From: DATLLN01 sp963720885
GTDB taxonomy: Bacteria; Actinomycetota; Thermoleophilia; Gaiellales; JAICJC01
DNA length: 64,000 nucleotides
NCBI GenBank assembly: GCA_963720885.1
Contig: CAVRGW010000004.1
Span: 465,722-529,721 of the forward strand
Reading direction: 5' to 3'
Below, in pieces: positions 16,139-24,941 of this stretch (position 1 is the first letter of the stretch; every line of letters begins with the position of its first letter). The position numbers were made by a program, and so were the translations under genes. Under the pieces are notes generated by a model. The model did no database searches. It worked only from the letters and a program-made list of their open reading frames with translations, and was not told where the DNA came from.

Positions 16139-16935
16139 CTCCGAACATCCTCGGTGAGTGGTCGGAGTCGCGACGCATTCGCTGGCATGTCACGGCGCGA
16201 CAGCGTCCGTTCAACGGCTGGAACCGCTGCCACCGCGACGACGCCGACGAGGACATCCAGCAGGTAGTGATTTCCGCTCGCAAGTACAGAAATGATGACG
16301 ATCGACGGATAAGCGAACCAAAGCGCTTGAGACCAACGCCGTCTGCAACACGCGGCCGCCGCGAAACCCAACACGACCGCATACGAGGTATGGAGACTCG
16401 GCATCGCCGAGTAGGGGTTGTTCAGTGCGTCGATCAAGCCGGTGTTCACGTTCAAGTGTGCTGATGAAAGGGCGTCGTACACACCGCTGGTGGGGACGAG
16501 TCGGGGCGGTGGAAGCGGAAACACGAGCAGGCCGATGATTTGGACACCGTTGACCACGATCAGGGCGTTTCGCACGCGATGAAACGACGCCACGTGCCAA
16601 CCGTAAATCCACAACAACACCGCGGTGGTGACGGCGAACTGGGAAGCCAGATAGACCACGTCTGCCATCCTGAGAAGGTGAGCAGACGCCGCCCATACCT
16701 GAACCTGGTGCTCCCAACCGACTCCGACAGCTGCTTCCAGCCCCTGAACTGTCTGTGCGTTTGCAAACGCAACCTCGGCTTGCCATCGACCGTAGACCCC
16801 GGAGACGGCGTAGATCAGCTCGAAACTCGCGATGATGGCGATCTGGAGGGCGAGGTCTCGTCGGCCGCGAGGCGTGAAGCGCTCGGCCGTGAGGCGTACC
16901 CTCCGTTGAAGCTCGTTGCGCCTAACCACCGGCAC
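16135..16935 (-). CDS. PAP2-superfamily membrane phosphatase/transferase
   Basis: A 266-residue integral membrane protein of the inositolphosphotransferase-like PAP2 branch. After several helices come PLPPPRLVPTSGVYD, the acid phosphatase motif YSAMPSLHTSYAVV near residue 176 and SGNHYLLDVLVG near 217 (catalytic His residues in both). The N-terminal half lacks a separate KxxxxxxRP motif, as is usual in this branch, where PPPRL takes that place. It is related to the N-terminal half of the 54859-56610 gene. It overlaps its upstream neighbour by 14 nt. Lipid or lipid-linked phosphate substrates are likely. Confidence 0.88.
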   Translation of the reverse strand: MPVVRRNELQRRVRLTAERFTPRGRRDLALQIAIIASFELIYAVSGVYGRWQAEVAFANAQTVQGLEAAVGVGWEHQVQVWAASAHLLRMADVVYLASQFAVTTAVLLWIYGWHVASFHRVRNALIVVNGVQIIGLLVFPLPPPRLVPTSGVYDALSSAHLNVNTGLIDALNNPYSAMPSLHTSYAVVLGFAAAACCRRRWSQALWFAYPSIVIISVLASGNHYLLDVLVGVVAVAAVPAVERTLSRRDMPANASRLRPLTEDVRR

Positions 16936-18028
16936 CTACACCTCCGAGAAACCGACGGGTGTCGGCGAATGGCCAGGTACCGCGGGCGGAGCGCTGGCCG
17001 TTTGTCTCGAGCGGAAGCTGAATCCACTCGCCGCCGCATGCTGCTGACCGGTAGGCGGCCCGTAGAGTTTCAACGGTCGCCACGCCCTCGGCTAGGCGTC
17101 GCGCCGCATGGTCTGGCTGGTGCAAGGCCTTTCGGAAGTCGGTCATCATCGCCGGAAGCCAGGCAGCGTGCGCCTGCTCGCTTCCGCACCCAACGTTGTG
17201 TTCCGCTGTCGTGCCTTTGCGCCCGACCCACCAGCCGCGGTTTCCCTGCACGCTGGCCGATCCCTCTGTGCCCTTCAGGGTGTAGCGGTTCGACCGCTCA
17301 GTTCCGTCCCAGGTAAGCGAGATAACCCAGGTGACGCATCCCATCTGCATCTGTACCTCTGCACCGCGTTCCAACCCTCCACGCAAGTCCATGTCCACGC
17401 GGCAGGCGACGCAGGTTGGCCAACACCCGGTCAGTTCGCTCGCGGCATATAGGCAGTGAACGCCGTGATCCGTGAGGATTCCCCCACCCGCGATCCGCGC
17501 GTCGGTGCGCCAATCGGGACTCCAATCGACCACACCGCGAGCCGGCGCCATCCGGGTGATGGTCATCGCGCCGGCCGTCAGCGCTCCAAGAGCGCCGACG
17601 CGCCGGAGCCTGAGCAAATACTCGACCGCCGGGGAGAACCGGTAGTTATGCGCCGGGTAGATCACCCGCCCGGCGCGCGCCGCCAGGATCGGTAACCGCC
17701 GCGCCTCCACGCTCGAGTGAACGAGCGGCTTCTCGCAGATGACGTGGCAACCCTGGTCGACCGCCAAGCGGATCTGTTCGGCGTGCACGTTTGGCGGAGA
17801 GCACACATCCACGACATACGGCTCTGTCCCGGCGAGCAACGTTTCGACGCGGCTGAATACGCGAGCGGTGGGATGAGCTCGTGACGCGGCCTGCTGTCGC
17901 GATTGCGTCGGGTCTGCGATCGCGACCAACTCATACCCGTCCTGCTCGCTGTAGAAGCCCGATCGCGCCTGCCCCATCGTGCCATAGCCGATGACGGCGA
18001 CCCGCATAGGCCGTTCGTCGTCGCTCAC
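16922..18028 (-). CDS. Gfo/Idh/MocA-family NAD(P)-dependent oxidoreductase
   Basis: A 368-residue soluble enzyme. The N-terminal Rossmann domain has VAVIGYGTMGQ near residue 12 and VVDVCSPPNVHAEQ near 72, followed by CEKPLVHS near 99, whose Lys is catalytic in the family. The C-terminal alpha/beta domain includes GGGILTDHGVHCLYAASEL near 190, where the His is usually the second catalytic residue. Such enzymes oxidise or reduce sugars, inositols and related polyols. It overlaps the aminotransferase gene by 4 nt. A dehydrogenase-plus-aminotransferase pair is common for amino-sugar or amino-cyclitol formation. Confidence 0.88.
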   Translation of the reverse strand: MSDDERPMRVAVIGYGTMGQARSGFYSEQDGYELVAIADPTQSRQQAASRAHPTARVFSRVETLLAGTEPYVVDVCSPPNVHAEQIRLAVDQGCHVICEKPLVHSSVEARRLPILAARAGRVIYPAHNYRFSPAVEYLLRLRRVGALGALTAGAMTITRMAPARGVVDWSPDWRTDARIAGGGILTDHGVHCLYAASELTGCWPTCVACRVDMDLRGGLERGAEVQMQMGCVTWVISLTWDGTERSNRYTLKGTEGSASVQGNRGWWVGRKGTTAEHNVGCGSEQAHAAWLPAMMTDFRKALHQPDHAARRLAEGVATVETLRAAYRSAACGGEWIQLPLETNGQRSARGTWPFADTRRFLGGVGAGG

Positions 18029-19347
18029 GGAGCGGTGGAGGTTAGAACGGCGCTGATCCGCTCGACCGCTTCCATGGCCGTGGCCCGATCGATGGAAAGG
18101 GGCGGGTACAACCTGAGCGCTTCGCCACCAACCATGACGATCACTCCCCGCTCGAGCAACCGCGAAAACGTCTCCCGCATCATCGCAGACGTATTGATCG
18201 AACTGCTAGCGGTCAACTCGATCCCGATCATCAGTCCACGACCACGAACATCGGAGACAACGTCGCTGCTCTCGACCAAGGGACTCAACGCGGAAACCAT
18301 TTCCTCGCCGATCTGCGTCGCGTTTTCGGCCAGCCGCTCGCTAGCGATTACCTCGAGAGTTGCAGCCGTTGCCGCGCACGCGAGCGGAAACCCGCCGTAG
18401 CTTGAGGAGCTGGCGCTTGGAAGCGCGAACGAACCAGCCGACATCAGTGCGGCTGTCGAGGCGATCGCACTGACCGGATACCCCGACCCCATACCCTTGC
18501 CCATCACGATGATGTCGGGCGAGACGCCATCTCCCTGGCAGGCGAACATCGTTCCGGTACGCCCGAATCCGGTGAGCGTCTCGTCGACGATCAGCAACGC
18601 GTCGCGACGTCGAGCCAGCGCGTGCAACGCCGCCAGGTAGCCCGCGGGCGGAACCACGTTCCCCGACTTGCCCTGGATCGGCTCGACCACAATAGCGGCG
18701 AGCTCCCCAGTCGATTGTTCGTCCAGGGCTTGCTCCGCCAGGTCCACACAGGCGAAGCCACATTCGGGATGGCGCAGACGCAGCGGGCAGCGGCGGCAGT
18801 TCGCATAGGGCGTCGCGATGGAGCCGCTGGCGAGCGGCCCAACGCCGTGCTGCGGCGCGCTGGTCAGTGACATGGCACCGAGCGTCTTTCCGTGGAATCC
18901 TCCCCAGAAACGGAGAATCTCGTGCTTACCGGTTGCCGACTTGGCCAGCCGCAACGCGGCCTCGACCGCCTCCGCTCCGCTCGTGTAAAGCTGCACGCGA
19001 TCGAGCCCAGCCGGTAAGACGTCCCCTAGCAGTTGCAGCATACGCAGCCGGGCCTCGGAGCTGAAGGCGCCGATCATCCATCGGTCGAGCTGCTCGTGAA
19101 GCGCGGCTCGCACATGTGGATGGCAGTGGCCGACACTGTTGACTCCGGCGCCACCCATCAAGTCGATGTACTCCCGCCCGTCGACGTCCCAGATACGCGC
19201 CCCGGCTGCCTCACGAACGCCGATCTGCGCCCACTGGACGACCGCCTGCAGCCCAGGGCCCAACAGCTCCTGCTCTGCCGCCCACAACTTCGCGGATCCT
19301 TCCGGGGCCGCCAACTGCGGCCGTTCGTCTGGTCGTGTTCGTGTCAT
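18025..19347 (-). CDS. Class III pyridoxal-phosphate aminotransferase
   Basis: A 440-residue fold-type I aminotransferase from ATG 19347. Landmarks are IWDVDGREYIDLMGGAGVNS near 50, TSGAEAVEAALRLAKSATG near 115 (phosphate-binding), FHGKTLGAMSLT near 150, VDETLTGFGRTG near 250 (PLP-binding Asp) and MGKGMGSGYPVSA near 280 with the PLP Lys. A CxxC-like pair in NCRRCPLRLRHPECGFAC resembles the insert in diaminobutyrate/ornithine-type members. It could act on omega-amino groups or on a keto-sugar. The gene is the first of the four-gene set. A longer in-frame reading to 20010 is rejected because it runs through a relic gene. Confidence 0.9.
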   Translation of the reverse strand: MTRTRPDERPQLAAPEGSAKLWAAEQELLGPGLQAVVQWAQIGVREAAGARIWDVDGREYIDLMGGAGVNSVGHCHPHVRAALHEQLDRWMIGAFSSEARLRMLQLLGDVLPAGLDRVQLYTSGAEAVEAALRLAKSATGKHEILRFWGGFHGKTLGAMSLTSAPQHGVGPLASGSIATPYANCRRCPLRLRHPECGFACVDLAEQALDEQSTGELAAIVVEPIQGKSGNVVPPAGYLAALHALARRRDALLIVDETLTGFGRTGTMFACQGDGVSPDIIVMGKGMGSGYPVSAIASTAALMSAGSFALPSASSSSYGGFPLACAATAATLEVIASERLAENATQIGEEMVSALSPLVESSDVVSDVRGRGLMIGIELTASSSINTSAMMRETFSRLLERGVIVMVGGEALRLYPPLSIDRATAMEAVERISAVLTSTAP

Positions 19348-19829
19348 GGTAGGCCGAGATGACGCCAGCTGGCAGTCGCAGAGCCCACGATACCCGATCC
19401 GACCACCGATTGGGGCCGCCCACCCATCTCTGGGATGTCGGATGATGGCCGTGCGCTGTGCCATGAGCCGAGGGGGCCAAATGACGGCGTGCAAGACGCC
19501 GAACGCAACGATCCCATCGCAGCACCCACGCAACGACAACCCGATGGAATCACCCACGCAATAGGCAGCGCTCCCTCCGCGCTGAAGCACACCTAAGGTC
19601 GTGCGGTCGAGTAGTGGCTGCTGCTGCGAGTAGCTCAGGGCTCGCGGATCCAGCGCGTGTTGGCACATGGGCAGCCATACGGCCGGCCGCATGGCAGGTC
19701 GCAGCCGGGGCGGGTCGTCGCCGCGCCAGCACCTAGGAGACCGAAGTCGATAAGACCCAGCGCCGGGCTGTAGTGCAGCCCTGGCCTGAGGCGTCCCCTG
19801 AAGCGGCGCCGGTAGCAGACGAGGCCGCC
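19348..19829. other. Region between divergent genes with gene debris
   Basis: No intact gene is visible. On the minus strand the reading from about 19592 begins MCFSAEGALPIAW and, after a frame change, gives IVAFGVLHAVIW, which is reminiscent of the small MCFSA-starting membrane proteins (DUF6629-like) but too weak to call. The promoter of the aminotransferase operon should lie close to 19350-19420; I see no clear hexamers. Confidence 0.3.
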
Positions 19830-20040
19830 CAGAGATCTTCCCCGGAGCAAAGGTCGTGCTGGTTGAAGACATCGTGTTCTCGGGACGGAAGACCCTTGAA
19901 CCCGTGCAGACACTCCGAGCGCAAGGTCTCGTCGTCGCTCGAGTCTTGTGTTTGCTCGACCGTGAGCGCGGCGGGATCGACGCCATAGAGCCGCCGGCGT
20001 CGATGTGCACGCGCTAATGAAAGAGAGCGAGACTCTTTGA
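19830..20040 (+). pseudogene. Orotate phosphoribosyltransferase C-terminal fragment
   Basis: The frame reads PEIFPGAKVVLVEDIVFSG (the PRPP-binding loop, normally VEDVVTTG), then RKTLEPVQTLRAQGLVVARV and LCLLDRERGGIDAIE, the C-terminal half of an OPRT. After a shift near 19990 the neighbouring frame gives AAGVDVHALMKESETL and a TGA at 20038-20040, the expected family ending. The N-terminal half cannot be read in any one frame. The stop overlaps a TTG start of the next gene. Confidence 0.7.
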
Positions 20041-20363
20041 TTTCGGCTGATACAATGCTGGGCGTCCGGCAGTCTGCGGAACGCGTCCCAGAGTTTTCTC
20101 TGCGCGACGCAACCGCGGTATTGGTCCAGCGGAACAATGATCCGTGCCTGTTGGTAGGTTATGAGCTCGCACGCGAGCGGAGTCTTCCGATCGGCTTTAT
20201 CGGCGTCGAGGAAGGGTTGCTCGGCATGACTCGTGGTGGGAGTCTCGGGCGGCCGATCGTCCTGATTTCGGCGAACGGTCTTGGCCGCCAGGCTGTGGAT
20301 CGCTTATTGGAGCACTACGAGGTCGTTCCAGTCGGAGTCTTCGACATCGATCTTGAGCAATGA
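20037..20363 (+). CDS. Unknown 108-residue protein, weak PRTase-like pattern
   Basis: A TTG start overlaps the OPRT-fragment stop (TTGA). The sequence has DPCLLVGYELARERSLPIGF, then GRPIVLISANGLGRQAVDRL and VVPVGVFDIDLEQ. The order (a G-x-E-L-A turn, a basic/glycine stretch, a hydrophobic strand with a small-residue loop and a final strand) loosely recalls a phosphoribosyltransferase core without its PRPP motif, so it might be a degenerate second PRTase domain. That is speculative. Its stop lies 7 nt before the amidase start, so the three were probably one operon. Confidence 0.5.
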   Translation: MISADTMLGVRQSAERVPEFSLRDATAVLVQRNNDPCLLVGYELARERSLPIGFIGVEEGLLGMTRGGSLGRPIVLISANGLGRQAVDRLLEHYEVVPVGVFDIDLEQ

Positions 20364-20370
20364 GTACTCA

Positions 20371-21330
20371 GTGGCTCGTCCAAGAGATGTGGTCTCACGC
20401 CTACGAGGCAGGATCGCCGCGATGAGCAACGTCGGTCAAGATCCCGCTGGCAGCGTCACGCGCCTCGCCTACACCCCGGCTGAGCGAGCCGGTCATCAGT
20501 TGTTCGGCGAATGGGTTCGCGAAGATGGTGGCGAGCTCCACACTGATCAGGCCGGTAACTCCGTCGGGGTTCTGGCCGAAGGAGATCGTTACTTGCTCGT
20601 TGGCTCACATGTGGACTCGGTCAAGTGCGCTGGGTCGTATGACGGAGTTGCCGGGGTGGCAGTCGGTCTCGAGATCGCCCGGCTGTTCCGCCCCGCGGCG
20701 GGATGCGGGGTTCGGGTGGTCACGTTCGCCGCCGAGGAAGGAGCGCGTTTCGGGCGCCCGAATCTTGGGTCTGCCGCCGCCGCCGGTCTCCTTCGACCAT
20801 CCGATCTGTTGAACCTGAAGGATGCCGACGGCGCGACTCTGGCAGACGCCGCGCGTGATCTGAGCCTCGACATCAATCGTGTCGAGCCCTGGATCGACAA
20901 CCGAATCGCTGCGTACCTGGAGATTCACATCGAGCAGGGGCGGATTTTGGAGCAGACCGGGACTACCATCGGGCTCGTCGACGCGATCGCTGGCAACGTC
21001 CGATTGCGAGTCACGATCCACGGCGATCTCGCTCACTCCGGATCGCCGATGCGCGGTCGCCGAGACGCGCTCGTAGGCGCCGCAACCCTCGTCCAAGCTG
21101 TGAACGACGTCGCGCGACGAGGTCGGTCAACCGTCGCGACCGTCGGCCGTTTGTCTGTCAGCCCAAACAGCCTCACAACTGTGCCCGACTCAGTCACACT
21201 GTGGGTCGACATACGCGACGCAGACGGCGAACGCCAGCTTGCTTGTGCCCGCTCCATCGTCGAGACCGCGACTGACGTCGGCCTCGAGCTGGATCTGGAC
21301 GTGACCGTTGATGGGCTGTCGAGCGCCGCG
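20371..21330 (+). pseudogene. M20-family amidase/carbamoylase truncated by an IS3 remnant
   Basis: From GTG 20371 about 320 residues match zinc amidases that remove carbamoyl groups (N-carbamoyl-amino-acid hydrolase, beta-ureidopropionase or allantoate amidohydrolase). Visible are DPAGSVTRLAYTPAER, GSHVDSVKCAGSYDGVAGV (metal His and Asp), TFAAEEGARFG (catalytic Glu pair) and AYLEIHIEQGRILEQTG (metal His), then GDLAHSGSPMRGRRDAL in the dimer domain. The family has about 410 residues; here the reading passes into IS3 sequence at about 21330, removing the last 85-95 residues, which include part of the catalytic domain. Confidence 0.85.
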
Positions 21331-21515
21331 AACGATTCCAGACCCGCGAGCAGGCCAAGGCGCGCATCTTCTGGTACATCGAATGCTTCTACAACACCCG
21401 CCGCCGCCACTCAAGCCTCGGCGGCATCAGCCCCCAAGCCCACGAACAGCGATGCTACGAACAGACCAACGCGGACCCAGGTGTCAACAAACCGGGTCAA
21501 CTCCAACTCCACGGA
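21330..21515 (+). mobile_element. IS3-family transposase 3' remnant (copy 2)
   Basis: One frame reads REQAKARIFWYIECFYNTRR then RHSSLGGISPQAHEQRCYE, the C-terminus of an IS3/IS51-type OrfB. It is closely related to the scar at 14262-14440, in the same orientation, and is followed by the same type of end sequence (GGTGTCAACAAACCGGGTCAA-like, about 21480-21500). It lies directly in the 3' part of the amidase gene. No other part of the element is present. Confidence 0.8.
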
Positions 21516-21560
21516 GCGCCATCCATGTGGGCGCCGGTCGGTCGCTACTGCTGCTCTTGG

Positions 21561-22932
21561 TCAGGCGACGGTTAGTGTCTTGGTGACCCATCCGGTGCTG
21601 ATCGTGTCATCGGTGGATCGGATCAGCCGTGCGCGGAAGCGGTACTTGCCAGGGCCCGCGTCAGGAGTGAACGTGGCTCCGCGCAGGGATGTCGAGGTCC
21701 AGGGTACGAAGACTTTGCCGCCGGGCCGGGCTAGGTCGACCTCGTAGGTAAGGCCGCTGGGCGCAGCCCGGCTGGCCCAACTGATCGAGAACACGGTGGT
21801 CGGGCTGCCGGTCTTGGGGGCGATGCTGATCGGGACGACGACCGTCATCCGCTCGGCAGTCGACTGGTCGACCACTGGGTAGCTGCCGGCGGCGAAGAAC
21901 CGGACGCCATCGAAATGATCCGCGGCGAGCGAGAGGTCGAACAAGCCAAGGCCGGACTCATCCGTAATGGTGTGCGGTGACCCGCCCGACCACCACCACC
22001 ACATGTGACCGGCCGGAGTCGTCTGCTTGGCGGACACGAAGCTGAAGCCGCCATCGCCCACCAGCAGTTGGAGATCACCCTTGGGCAGCGTGACCGATGT
22101 CGAGGACACCGCCTCCGCCGGCGTCGCGTCATCGATCAACTGGATGCTGGCGGTCACGTCGACTCCGACTTGCGGCCCCGTCTGAAACGCCAACCAGGTT
22201 GAGGTCACCACCACCGACTGGCCCGGCCCCAGCTCGCCGACGCTCGCGCTGCTGCACAGCGGGTCGTCGCACGTCGCATTCGTGATCTCCTGCAGCTGCA
22301 TCAGCGAGCGACCCAGGCTGAGATCCACAGACGCCGGGTCGGGGCCTTGGTTGGAGACTGTGGACTTGACGACGATCGTCTGCCCCACCTGAGCGGTCGT
22401 TGTCGCCGTCTGCGTCAGCCGGATGTCCGCCGCGAAGCGGGTCGTCGTGAAGCTCATCGTCGACGTGCCCGAGTGATCGTTCACACTGCCGACCTGGAAG
22501 TAGTAGGTGACCCCCGGGAAGGAATCGAAGACCTGGCCGTTAGCGCAGGAGCCGATGTCGCCGATCGACAGGAACGTGATGCCGTACTGTTGCGGCGGGG
22601 GCCCACCGGCGAAAACGTCAACGCAGGGCCGCGATCCCGGGTAGTCGCTCGCCGTGAAAAGAAGCTCGACGTGCGTTCGCACATCCACGGGCGCCGTCCA
22701 CACGTACCAGACGGTGGGGACCGCTCGTCCCGGCGGAATGCGGCGGGCCCGGCTCGTCGTCCTCGCGGAACGCCTCGCGCGTGTCCGACGTGATCGGCAC
22801 ACCCGCCACCACCGGCTGGGCATTGGCCAGGTCATCGTTCGCCGGCTCATCCGCCAACGCCGCCGCCGGCGCCCACAACACCATCCCAATCAGCGCCAAC
22901 CCCAACCCACGCCAAGCGACACGACATGCCAC
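21561..22932 (-). pseudogene. Secreted DUF11/cupredoxin-like protein with a frameshift
   Basis: The N-terminus from GTG 22932 has a signal peptide (GLGLALIGMVLWAPAAALA, then DEPANDDLANAQPV), and at about 22735 the reading shifts to PTVWYVWTAPVDVRTHVELL. Then follow a DUF11-type domain (DIRLTQTATTTAQVGQTIVV), a cupredoxin-like domain (VGDGGFSFVSAKQTTPAGHM, then SGGSPHTITDESG) and a C-terminal domain with PSGLTYEVDLARPGGKVFV. In true cupredoxins a Cys-x-x-His and Met follow; here the segment is AAGSYPVVDQSTAERM, so copper ligands are missing. Without the frameshift it would be about 455 residues. Confidence 0.7.
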
Positions 22933-23393
22933 GACTCCCCCAATCAAGCCCCATCGACTCGCGAGCGCAGCCCAGACACAGCCACGGGCGCCTGTTGCCC
23001 CGCAAGAGACCGTGCAGAGCGACCCGATCGTGTCACGCGTCCACCGGGAAGTCGACGGTCGCCTCTCACGCACTTCAGCGGCCGGGATGTAGATCGAGCC
23101 CAGGCGTCAGGACCCCTCGTGATCCACGCCGGGAGCAAGAACGGAGGCATGGAACCGCGCGTCGGCCCGGGCTTGCAGAAGGACGAACGGTGTGACCGGT
23201 GTCAAGCCGAGAGCCGATCCGCCGCGCCCGGAGGGATGCCCGGTGCCTGGTGCCTCGGCTGGGCGTCGAACCCGGCGGCCGTGGCGGCGGCGTCTACGGC
23301 GGCGGAGCCGTGAGCGGCTCCGGCGGAGGCGGCGGCACCAGCCACATCAGTAAGACGCCGAATCAGATTCGACGCGGTACCGTATGGCTCTCC
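22933..23393. other. Intergenic region with glycine-rich relic
   Basis: No intact gene. Near 23270-23350 one plus-strand frame reads GGRGGGVYGGGAVSGSGGGG followed by TSHI, resembling the C-terminal glycine-rich tail of actinobacterial secreted proteins and running directly into the GFA fragment frame. It may be debris of such a gene. Confidence 0.3.
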
Positions 23394-23600
23394 ATGGACG
23401 ATGTTCTTCTCACCGGCGGCTGCAACTGTGGCGCCGTCAGGTTCGAGGTCACCGAGCCGCTGGTTATCGCCAGCTATTGCCACTGCAAGAGCTGCCAGGG
23501 TCGCAGCGGAGCAGCAGCGTCGGCCAGTGCCCACCCCGCACCCGGCGCGTTTCGGGTCGTTTCGGGCGAGGACCGGCTTCGAGTGTGGAAGCCCGATGAC
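23394..23600 (+). pseudogene. GFA/CENP-V domain protein fragment
   Basis: From ATG 23394 the product starts with LTGGCNCGAVRFEVTEPLVI, then SYCHCKSCQGRSGAAASASA and FRVVSGEDRLRVWKPDDG. The CxCG and CHCxxC zinc ligands are those of glutathione-dependent formaldehyde-activating (GFA) proteins. The third zinc motif (FCxxCGxP) and the last 50-60 residues are missing, because the sequence runs straight into the HAD gene at 23596. It is a truncated relic. Confidence 0.75.
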
Positions 23601-24093
23601 GGCGGCTATTCTGGCGACCGTGAGGGTCCCTCCGCTCCTGTTGATGGACGTCGATGGCGTGTTGAATCCGTCCCCCGGCTCCCCCGCGGGATACCGCGAG
23701 TACGCCATCTTTCCGGAGGACGAGGAGCCGGTGCGGCTGTGCGCGGTCCATGGCGATTGGCTCCGCGAACTGGCCGAGCACTTCAGGCTGGTTTGGGCGA
23801 CCAGTTGGGGGGACGCCGCGAACATTCACCCCTGCCCGCGTTTCGGTTTGCCTGAGCTTCCGGTGATCCTGTTCCCGCCAGCACCGTTCGACGCGTCTGC
23901 GAAGCTTCCGGCGATCGATTCGTTCGTCGGTGAAAGCGCCGTCGCTTGGGTCGACGACGTTGTCACTCCGCAGACGCGACGATGGGCCGACGATCGGATG
24001 CCCCCGACTCTCTTGGTCGAGGTCAATCACGCGCTCGGGCAGACACGGGATGCCGTCGACGGAGTGCTGGCCTGGCGGCTGACGTTGGGCTGA
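23596..24093 (+). CDS. HAD-fold hydrolase-like protein
   Basis: A 165-residue protein. PPLLLMDVDGVLNPSPGSP carries the catalytic DxDG of haloacid-dehalogenase phosphatases; LRELAEHFRLVWATSW has the second HAD motif position, and SAVAWVDDVVTPQTRRWADD the acidic third motif. The short length and WATSW pattern fit the compact HAD domain found in actinobacterial stand-alone proteins and RNA-repair enzymes. ATG 23596 or GTG 23620 can be the start; the latter removes an untypical leader. It looks intact although fused next to a GFA relic. Confidence 0.7.
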   Translation: MTAAILATVRVPPLLLMDVDGVLNPSPGSPAGYREYAIFPEDEEPVRLCAVHGDWLRELAEHFRLVWATSWGDAANIHPCPRFGLPELPVILFPPAPFDASAKLPAIDSFVGESAVAWVDDVVTPQTRRWADDRMPPTLLVEVNHALGQTRDAVDGVLAWRLTLG

Positions 24094-24364
24094 GCAAATC
24101 CGGCGATCACGCCGGGGGCTAATGGATCAAGCGAGTGTAGGACCGCTCCGGTGTCGCGCGGCGCGTTTGCTCAGCCCCGGACCGTCTTCGGGCCGCTCGC
24201 ACCGTGACCTCCACGATCGGTCCGGCCCTGCGCGCCGTGCGCATCGAGCCCGTCGCCGCGCTCGTTGCGATCCACGACGAGCAGACGCAGTCGCGGTGGA
24301 CGACGAGGCACGATTGGCGGCCTCGCGGCGAGCGGTGGCATCGCCGCCCTGGTGGCGCTCGAAC

Positions 24365-24455
24365 CCGCTCATTGAGCCAAACCCGTCCGGCCTTCAAGAT
24401 CGGCGAGCGCATGTAGCCCATGCGTCGGTAGGTTCGACTCCTGCGCCGCTCCGCT
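24365..24455 (+). repeat. tRNA-like dispersed repeat, copy A
   Basis: A 91-nt element. It has a GCTC/GAGC hairpin, CTTCAAGA, an arm CGCATG...CATGCG resembling a long variable arm, then GTAGGTTCGACTCCTGC, a proper T-arm (GTAGG/CCTGC), and GCCGCTCCGCT. No matching 5' acceptor strand is found at the right distance, so it is not a whole tRNA. Copy B (27495) is nearly identical and copy C (30018) is related. Confidence 0.7.
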
Positions 24456-24474
24456 AGGCCGAAACCCGACGCTT

Positions 24475-24572
24475 CTATGTTGTCAAGGCGGGTAGCTTGG
24501 TCTCCTTGAGTCGGCCGTAGAAGTGCCGGGCGAGCGCGCGTTTGACGCAGCGCTTGGCTTCCTTCGTGGTCT
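24475..24572 (-). pseudogene. IS110-family transposase C-terminal remnant
   Basis: The minus strand encodes TKEAKRCVKRALARHFYGRL then KETKLPALTT and a stop. This is the usual C-terminal helix of IS110-type transposases (compare THREAMRALKRHISRRMYRRL in the intact copy at 30534). The left inverted repeat of the IS3 element begins at 24573, directly in this reading frame, so IS3 inserted into an older IS110 copy. Confidence 0.65.
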
Positions 24573-24644
24573 TGAAGCACCCCGGGAATTGTGGAGGCTC
24601 TCTGGCCAGGCGCTGGGCGTCTGGAGAAGGGAGAATGCTGGGTT

Positions 24645-24941
24645 ATGTCCACGGAAGTATCCGCCGGAGCTCTTGGATCGTGGCGTGCGGATGGTGGAGG
24701 AGTCGGGCCGTCCGGTCGCGCATGTGGCCAGGGATCTGGGGATTAGCAGTGAGGTGTTGCGCAAGCGTGTGCGGCAGGCTGAGGCGGATCGCGGGAGCGG
24801 CCGGCGATGCTTGCCAGCGGTGAGCGCGACGAGTTGAAGCGGTTGCGGAAAGGGAATGCGGAGCTGCGGCGGGCCAACGCGATCTTGAAGGACGCGAGCC
24901 TGTATTTTGCAGCGGAGCTCGATCCGACCCGGCAAAGATGA
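24645..24941 (+). pseudogene. IS3 OrfA (helix-turn-helix), frameshifted
   Basis: After ATG 24645 one extra base separates the start from RKYPPELLDRGVRMVEESG. The helix-turn-helix follows (PVAHVARDLGISSEVLRKRV) and, after a second shift near 24800, the leucine-zipper part (DELKRLRKGNAELRRANAIL then KDASLYFAAELD). The stop at 24939-24941 overlaps the OrfB start. Programmed frameshifting is usual between OrfA and OrfB, but these two shifts lie inside OrfA and so indicate decay or sequencing error. Confidence 0.75.

Noticed and set aside
19348..20010. N-terminal extension of the class III aminotransferase
   Set aside because: The extension is in frame but has no family similarity and crosses the orotate PRTase relic on the other strand.
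24365..24455. Functional tRNA gene on the plus strand
   Set aside because: The T-arm and variable-arm-like stem are good, but no 5' acceptor strand pairs with the 3' end and the anticodon stem does not close properly.
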